From contig CM069592.1 in assembly GCA_035771175.1 (NCBI GenBank), forward strand, positions 39,014,198-39,078,197: a DNA stretch of 64,000 bases, written 5' to 3'. The DNA is from Paratinospora sagittata. Its lineage: Eukaryota > Streptophyta > Magnoliopsida > Ranunculales > Menispermaceae. The notes under the pieces are model-generated. The model was not told the origin of the DNA. It saw nothing but the letters and a program-made list of their open reading frames with translations, and did not search any database. The translations under genes were made by a program, and so were the position numbers. Shown piece by piece: positions 57,472-64,000 of the stretch (its first letter is position 1; every line of letters starts with the position of its first letter).

Positions 57472-60400
57472 GACCCTGCATTTCTCTTGTGGCTGGAAAA
57501 CTACATGATTAATGCTTCTATAGTCAGGGTGTGTAGTTCTCCTCCTTACATTACATCTTCCTCTACTCATGCACTTCAAAACATAGAAGCACCTGTTCAA
57601 ATGCTTGCCCCTGTATTATTGACTCATCTTCATAAGCAAACTAGAGAAAATTTTGTTTTAATACGATAGAAAACGAACCATCTATTGATGGTGTTGTGTT
57701 CTGTATGGTAATGATGTTTTCAAAGAGGCTACTGCAATTTTTGAATGGAATCACTGTGTAAAGATCTCCCAGAACCCAAGCTGAAGATTATCCTGCCAGA
57801 ATGATCCCTTGTTCTCAATCATCTAAATCAGTAGGTGTTCGCAAAGCACCTAAAAAACTGAATAGATTGGTTGACTCTGAAGTATAGGAGGTATGTTACA
57901 ATGGTGGATCCAATCTCTTGTATCTACTTTGCCTGAACCTGTTCATGTACAGGTAGTATGATTAATAGGGATAACATTAACAGCTTGGCTTGAGAAAGGG
58001 GTCTGTAGCATATTTTAGTAGGCTCAAGCATTCATACACACTGTCTTAGGTACCTGGGCCTCTTTCTTTTTATTTTCCTATTTTTCAAAACTTTAGTAAA
58101 TAATCTGCCTATGACTCGGTGGGAATTTAAGGTGGGAAACTCAGCAAACATGCTTGTACTTGGGTGAGATTTACATCTAAGCAAGCATCTCATAACGAAA
58201 AGGCAAGATAGTGTACATGCATTAATGCATAAAAGTTGGCACACAAGTTTGATAGGGATGTATATGGTGGTGTATAAAATTCATACAAGCGGTGTATAAT
58301 GTGTTATAGCCTTCGGAAGTTTTTAATTGTGCTGTGCACATAATCATAGATATATGATAGCATATCTACATGAACTTAAATGGAAATGCAAGACAGGTGG
58401 AGCTATAATTTTTTAATAATGTTTGTACAGATGGGTGTCTGTACTCTGGTGCAGCAACTTTGTCAAGTTCAAATTGATCAAGGATAAAGGTAGAAGCAAA
58501 TGTGCACCTTGTTTTTATTTTTTAAAATCTTTTGGCTGTGCTTAAATTATGAATTCATGCTTCCTACGCAATTTGGAAGTTGATGCTTAAAAATTTTGCA
58601 CTGCTCACAGATCTTACATAGTACAATTTTGGATCTCTCATAGTTTTTTACGTAAATATTTCTATCCTGATGTCTAACTATCGGATTGAATCAATGGATC
58701 CAAAATGCTTTGATTTTGCTATGTAAGACAACTTTACTGAATCGTTGCGGTCCTTATTCAGAGACATCCTGTAGTGAGTATTTAAAATGTTACTGTTTAT
58801 AGTTTTCTGAAAGTTTTGACAGGGACAACTGTAGCCCTAGGTTGTAATACAAACAACAGCTAGATGCCATGAACATGGACCATGCCACTTCAGTGCAAGC
58901 ACTAAAATATCCTTTATCATGTCCAATTCTAGGCACATTCTGTGAATGCATTCTTCCTTTTCCTTTGATAGCTAGGTAAGTACCTTTTTCCCACAATTTA
59001 ACTGGTTGATTTTAGTTGCCTAAAGATGACGCTGGTGAGCAAAAGTAGCAAGCTGGAAGCTTACAGTAAAGTTCCATAGAGGATGAGTGATCAAGGTTCA
59101 CTTTATGTAATTATGTTCTAGAAAGTTGAAGATTATCCTATTTGTTGGTAGTCATCATTATCTATAAACTTTGACTAACTTGGTCCTAATCACCAGAGAC
59201 TAAAAACACTCTTGTGAAATCATGATTTCAAGAATAGTTTGCATTATGGGCAGTGGTCAGTTAGAAGAGAAGATTCCTGCAATCAAGTAATGGATTGCCA
59301 AATAATTATCATATTTAGTATTGGCAGCTAGCCTTCTCCCTATTCCTAACTTGTCTATTTCACACATTCTTCTTGGGAGGATATGTTAGTTTTGATTCTC
59401 ACACCAGGGAGGATTATGTCTTGACCTTACCAAAAGAATCTTACAATGCATTATTGAAGCAATCCCTGATACATTATTTCCTGCTTGAGTAACATGTTGG
59501 GAGGTTGCTGACAAATATGCTAACCCCATTTTCGCGACATCTAGAAAGAAATTCTGTTCATTGCCCTGAATTATGCTTTTCACATAATCATCTCATCCAT
59601 GAAAATCTTCTTTTGTGTCGAACCCACGACATTTGTAGTGGGTGCTGTCTCTTTACAAGGAAAAGTCAAGAAGTTGAAAACAATGGGGATAAAGCAATGT
59701 TGTCTTGACACTCATGTCTTCATCGTTTCTCCCTTTTTTTGTCATTAGCCTCTTCGATCTACATGGAGAAATAGAACCCAGATAATGTCAGGCTCCACAT
59801 TAAGTCCCTGTTCCATATTCCTGAGTCCCAAACAGTATCACAGAACAACGGTGTTTGATGCTTCAATCTCTGCATTAAACATATAGGGTAGGGATTAATT
59901 GCATTTCCAGAACAATTTGCAGTCTCTTTGTACGCTTATACCTTTTCAGCTGTGATTTTGTTCAATTAGCACAGATGCTTGTAATGTCTAAAATTAAAAG
60001 TGAACACTGGAAATGACCCAGAACATATATAGAAGTTCCACAAAGTGAAGAATTGACACCGTAGTTGAAATAAATTTTAGCTGAAAATAGTTCATACTAG
60101 CATCTAGTAATCAAACAAGGGAAAATTAAAGCTCAATACGCTTTTAACTAGCTATCTTTCTTTCTTTTCGGCTAAATCAATGATCATGTTTTCAGAATAT
60201 TTCACATTCAAGTGGATTTAATAATTATGTTCTGAGTACAACATCTTATTCATGACTCTCCTAATTTGTTTGGCAGGGTCAACGAGGATCTTCCCAGAGA
60301 AAGAAACATTGTAAGTGATCCATAGTTCTGGCAATGATATTTGCTCCATGAACAGAAAATCAACATCAATATCAGTTGTGTCCTAAGAATATATAATTCA

Positions 60401-60756
60401 TTATTTTAAACTCAATCACAATTGAAAATTCTTTCCATTAATCCGAGGAATTATACATGGAGAAAAACAAAATCCTTAATTAAATAGTCACAGATTTCAT
60501 TGAGAAACCAAACTAATGGGAGGTTGTGGGTTCTCCTTCCATTTCATTTATGCTTCTCTTTCGTTTATTTCAGAATGTAGTAGAATTCCTATTCTCATCT
60601 AAAAGTTACAGACGCTTCTGATTTGAACCACTTGGGTGTTGCCCAAAAAGATTTTCTAAAGCAGCACTGAAACAAACAACTCCTAAGTGATCTTCCTTTC
60701 ACCACCCCAAAACACCCACAAATCCTTCCTTCTTGCTACTGATGAACCCATTATTT
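56201..60756. other. Long spacer or intronic region; no gene recognised
   Basis: AT-rich with a (TA)n tract at 57421-57469. Splice-like islands occur at 57244-57301, 57470-57669 (open frame PAFLLWLENYMINASIVRV) and 60282-60315, which might belong to a transcript starting near 55.2 kb. None matches a family I know. Confidence 0.35.
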
Positions 60757-61269
60757 TTAAGGATGGAAACGTTGGCGACAAGCCTGACAAGTGATCTCCA
60801 TGCATGTAGAGTCAATTTGGCGAGTTGCTTTCTCCTTCAATCTCTCAGCTTTCTCTACCTCTTCTCTTGCTCTCTCCCACATGAACCTTGCCCTTGCAAA
60901 TTCTGATTCTGCTAACTCCATCTCTCTTCTTGTCATCTCTCTAACTTTCTCAGCATAAGCTTTCTCAACTGCTGCCAATCGAATTTGCTCAGCTGCTTGC
61001 CACTTCAAAGCCTCAACGCAACTCAAATCAATCTTAGCTTCACCGTAATCTCTAAATGGTCTTCCGAGAACACAATCTGACGCTGCTCCTCTTGCTTGAA
61101 CTGGTTGCAGGCTGATTGATAATTGCAGGTCCAAAGATGGCCCATCAAAGGAATCAACAACCACTTTTGATGATCTTGAACTCCCAGAAGTGTCTGATTT
61201 CCACGCTGCAGCTAGACGTGTCGAAGAGCGGCCTGCAGGTAGCAATTGCAACTCTCTGTGATCTTCCAT
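60757..61269 (-). CDS. IDD14/15/16 (SGR5)-like protein lacking the zinc-finger domain
   Basis: A single-exon frame of 170 residues (188 if the upstream Met at 61323 is used; 61269 has the better context, AAAATGG, and starts MEDHRELQLLP). It has an N-terminal LQLLPAGRSS motif and LDLQLSISLQPVQ, then a long charged coiled coil (about 90-155: EALKWQAAEQIRLAAVEKAY, AEKVREMTRREMELAESEFA, ARARFMWERAREEVEKAERL) and a Cys-containing tail MEITCQACRQRF. This order matches the C-terminal half of INDETERMINATE-DOMAIN 14/15/16 transcription factors, but no C2H2 finger lies upstream. It might act by dimerising with IDD proteins; Arabidopsis IDD14 makes a similar finger-less splice form. Function here is inferred. 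Confidence 0.75.
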   Translation of the reverse strand: MEDHRELQLLPAGRSSTRLAAAWKSDTSGSSRSSKVVVDSFDGPSLDLQLSISLQPVQARGAASDCVLGRPFRDYGEAKIDLSCVEALKWQAAEQIRLAAVEKAYAEKVREMTRREMELAESEFARARFMWERAREEVEKAERLKEKATRQIDSTCMEITCQACRQRFHP

Positions 61270-61323
61270 TTTAGAGAGAGACACGCCAAGGTACGAGATC
61301 CTCGGTTGGCAGAACTTCTGCAT

Positions 61324-62562
61324 GTATCTATATATATATATAAATAATATATGTGAGAATTATAAATGTATATTATATTGTTTCTACATGCTGGTAAATT
61401 ACAAAAAAACACCCATGGAGCATTGTTAGAAAATATTGAATTCAAGAGCTATAGTTTATTGGTAAAATCCCAATTACTATGTATACCAACATAAACTTTA
61501 ACCTCTAGAATAACAAATTTCTATCATGTTAAAAACTAATCCAAAAATTATAATTTATAAGAAAAGGCATAATTATGTATATCAAACCAACATTAACTTT
61601 AACAAGCGTGCGTAGAGTAATGGTTGTCTAGGGAAGGGCATTAGTGTCATATTGGTGTATGGAAGGCTGCTTGTACATTAGAGAACAAGACGAGTACCGT
61701 TTAAGAAGAGCTAAAACGGATCGAGTTATATGGGAATTTGAGAAGCTTTTCAGGGTTGAATTAACATTATTATTCTTTTGGGTGTGGGCAGGAATGAATG
61801 AATGGATAACTTTTAGGCTTTTTAGTAGTTCTTGGGAGTTGCTTTGTGCTCGTGTTATATTTAATTTCTAGTTTGAGGTTTCTTTAATGGCAGAGGGACG
61901 TGAGGAGGAGTGGGTGGTGGGTAATAATTACGTTCGCACGTGCGTTGGCTATTTGGGTTTGGGCTTTTTTCACGGGGTTTCCACTTTATGGTGGGCCTTT
62001 GTCGGCCCCTCAGTACAGAAAGCAAACCTTTACTTTATCTGCTGCCGCAGGGCTACAGTACTGGGCTGCTACTCACGTGCCAGAGCCACGTGGCAGCCGG
62101 GTGAGGATTCTTTGAATCCAGATTGTCCTCTTAGCACCGTGGGACAGATTGGTGATATTAACTATACGAAATCGTGCAATTCTCTTTGGATCCTTTTATT
62201 TTCGCTAAAGTATTGCACTAGTTGTCTGTGTATTGTAGTTGTCAAATTTGTTAATATAGTCCCACGTTACCTGAGTACAATTAGGATATACAATGTATAA
62301 GTCATGGACAATCCTCTTCTTGTAAATCCAATTTTAAGGATAATTAGGCCATAGGTTTTATCGTGCAGCATAGCGGTATATCAGGGATAGGTTTAGTTTA
62401 GATCTCTAGCCTTGCATGGAGGGGAATGCTTAGGGACTCTAGCCCGGGTGCAAGGAGGGGAAGTGTTCAATGACTCTAGCCCCAACTTTGCTTAGGAAGA
62501 GTATTAGCTTAGTTTTGCATTATCCAGGTACAATTAAGATATGTAATGTATAAAGAGTAATG
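61324..62562. other. Promoter side of the IDD-like gene and spacer
   Basis: The IDD-like promoter should lie in 61324-61650. The stretch 61880-62130 is GC-richer and open in two frames (from 61887 and 61900), but neither resembles a protein family. CTCTAGCCC-containing blocks repeat at 62400-62480. Confidence 0.35.
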
Positions 62563-62716
62563 CTAAATATACGTTAGGTATCAACGTCATTTTTTAACGT
62601 TGGCACTCAGCCTCCGTTTAATGTTAGGGATGTTGCACAATACACCCGCATTCTTATAACATCCAAAAAAACTAAGTGCCAACGTTAAAAAATAGCATTT
62701 GTATCAAATATACATA
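62563..62716. mobile_element. Palindromic MITE
   Basis: The left arm (AAATATACGTTAGGTATCAA, then CATTTTTTAACGTTGGCACT) is inverted in the right arm (AGTGCCAACGTTAAAAAATA, then GTATCAAATATACAT), with a second inverted pair around GATGTTGC. It belongs to the same family as 10150-10284. Confidence 0.75.
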
Positions 62717-64000
62717 AAATATTTTTTATATATAAATCATAGGCTACCTTCTTTTAAGCTGCCCTTTTAAGAGATGAGTTATTAGGCTCATAGGTTTATC
62801 AAAATAGATTGTTTGGTTAACCATGTCAATCACTTGTGTGATAAAGTTTATCAGAGTTGACGTTAGATTTTAAAATCTGTTTTCGTCTTTCTATAATTTT
62901 TTTCTTTGAGTTCTGGAGGGATTGTTTACAAATTTTTTCATGCTTCCGGGCCTTATGTTTTTTTCAAAAAAGAAATACTGTAACTACCAAGCAAGACAAA
63001 AGAAAGCAGAAGTTAGTTGATAGCTTTTGGCTTTTTTAACTTTAAAAAAAGAAATGGATAGTAAAACTTGGGATTCAAGTAGGTTGATTCGAAATTTGGG
63101 TACTTTTTCATGTTTGCGTTGCTTTGTGCTACATGTGTTGCTTGTTCATGAACATCCTCTCAAGTCTACCATTTGCACTTTTAAAAACTCTATTGAAGAC
63201 AGATTAGATGTTATTATGATTGGTCTTTAGGGAACCTGCAAAATATTATAATATAAAATTGATATTGTTTATTTTGTTGGGTCCTTGGAAATGCCAGGAT
63301 ATAATAAGTTTCTTAAGCTGTGTTTTGATTTTCATTCAACGTTTTTTATTTTGCATTTCTGTATCATGAATTTTTTAATAATTTCTTTTGTGATGAGTTT
63401 TTCACTTGGCTTCAAACGTTTTAACCATTATATCTATTCGAAATTATTGTGCAACTGATATATGGAGCATGCTTGGATGAACTAACATGTAAATTCTCCA
63501 TATAACCGTAGATGATTAGTTAAAATAGCTGCTTCCATATTTTTTTCCAGGACAAGGTACCATTACCAAAAATTATTCTACACTTCCGTATCTCAGGCTT
63601 GTGCAATAAAGTACAGTTATCAAATAAGCTTATTTTATGAGAAATCTTTTGGAAAAAATCATTACTGTTTTCAGTCTACTTTTCAGTTCTATAATTCCAA
63701 ATTCCTTTTTATTTTTATAATGTCCAAAGATTCCTAACTCTTTAATAGCACCGAACCAAATTAATTAGTGCACGTGTGAACCAAATCAATATTTGGTGGT
63801 AGGTTTGATAGATATATAGTCGTTGCATGCATGATTACATTATTTCACATTATAAGAGGTCCACTTGTTCTTGCCTGCAAAAAAACCTCAAATGATATAG
63901 TTAAAAGGGTCATGGATCCGTGACTTGACATTGGTAGGCATCTTTTGGTCCAAGATGCTTCTTGTATAACGAAATGTTTTATGTCCTCGCCCTTATAAAA
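62717..64000. other. Spacer to the window end, no gene seen
   Basis: AT-rich sequence. Frames at 62857 and 63027 are short and lack family resemblance. Confidence 0.4.

Noticed and set aside
57470..57669. Coding exon PAFLLWLENYMINAS...
   Set aside because: An open frame follows the (TA)n tract and an AG, but no matching upstream exon phase or known family; left as an unproven island.
61887..62300. 137-residue open frame near an ATG
   Set aside because: Composition is ordinary, a second frame is also open over the same bases, and no family resemblance or splice context was seen.

Overview
This is a gene-sparse, AT-rich window of plant nuclear DNA, almost certainly from a eudicot. The intact genes have GT-AG introns and encode plant-specific products: a plastid ribosomal protein with a transit peptide, a GPI-anchored lipid transfer protein, plastid acetolactate synthase and an IDD-like protein. 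Between them lie LINEs, SINEs, a copia element, a large solo-LTR-like element and many foldback/MITE elements. I could not identify the species.

Layout. 1-2.4 kb: a decayed RNase H-like fragment cut by a MITE, then a promoter. 2.5-5.2 kb (+): SEC61 gamma, with a probable intron just after the stop codon. 6.07-7.75 kb (+): cytochrome b5 (CB5-A-like), convergent with a B12D-family gene at 7.90-8.72 kb (-) that has three tiny exons. 10.66-13.19 kb (+): plastid ribosomal protein L27, with a foldback element in intron 1. 14.25-16.14 kb (-): GPI-anchored lipid transfer protein. 16-22.7 kb: no gene seen; an AT-rich degenerate array and two large palindromes. 22.72-24.97 kb (+): acetolactate synthase, a normally intronless gene, here split by a 299-bp intron that looks like a foldback transposon with a 4-bp target duplication. 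25.6-26.8 kb: a partial duplicate of the 38.4-40.5 kb region. 27.8-30.5 kb (+): a PRP16/DEAH7 helicase pseudogene. 32.4-37.9 kb (+): a DUF3527 pseudogene interrupted by a LINE, which holds a second LINE, which holds a foldback element. 40.25-41.53 kb (-): an apparently intact MOCOS-like PLP-fold gene. 45.5-51.2 kb: a Tourist-like MITE split by a LINE, itself split by a 2.9-kb solo-LTR-like element. 51.2-54.96 kb (-): a truncated Ty1/copia element. 55.2-56.2 kb: a triplicated exon-like repeat with a SINE in copy 3. 60.76-61.27 kb (-): an IDD-like protein without zinc fingers. 61.3-64 kb: no gene seen; one palindromic MITE.

The genes do not form a pathway or operon. They are unrelated housekeeping or lineage genes: ER translocation, ER or envelope electron transfer, mitochondrial complex I-associated B12D, plastid translation, branched-chain amino acid synthesis and cuticle/wall lipid transfer. 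No undescribed multi-gene system is evident. The strongest unusual signals are the transposon-derived intron in acetolactate synthase, two insertion stacks whose target duplications can be read, a segmental duplication that preserves two empty insertion sites, and several large palindromes that could make hairpin RNA. All exon boundaries come from reading splice signals and frame; no alignment or transcript data were available.
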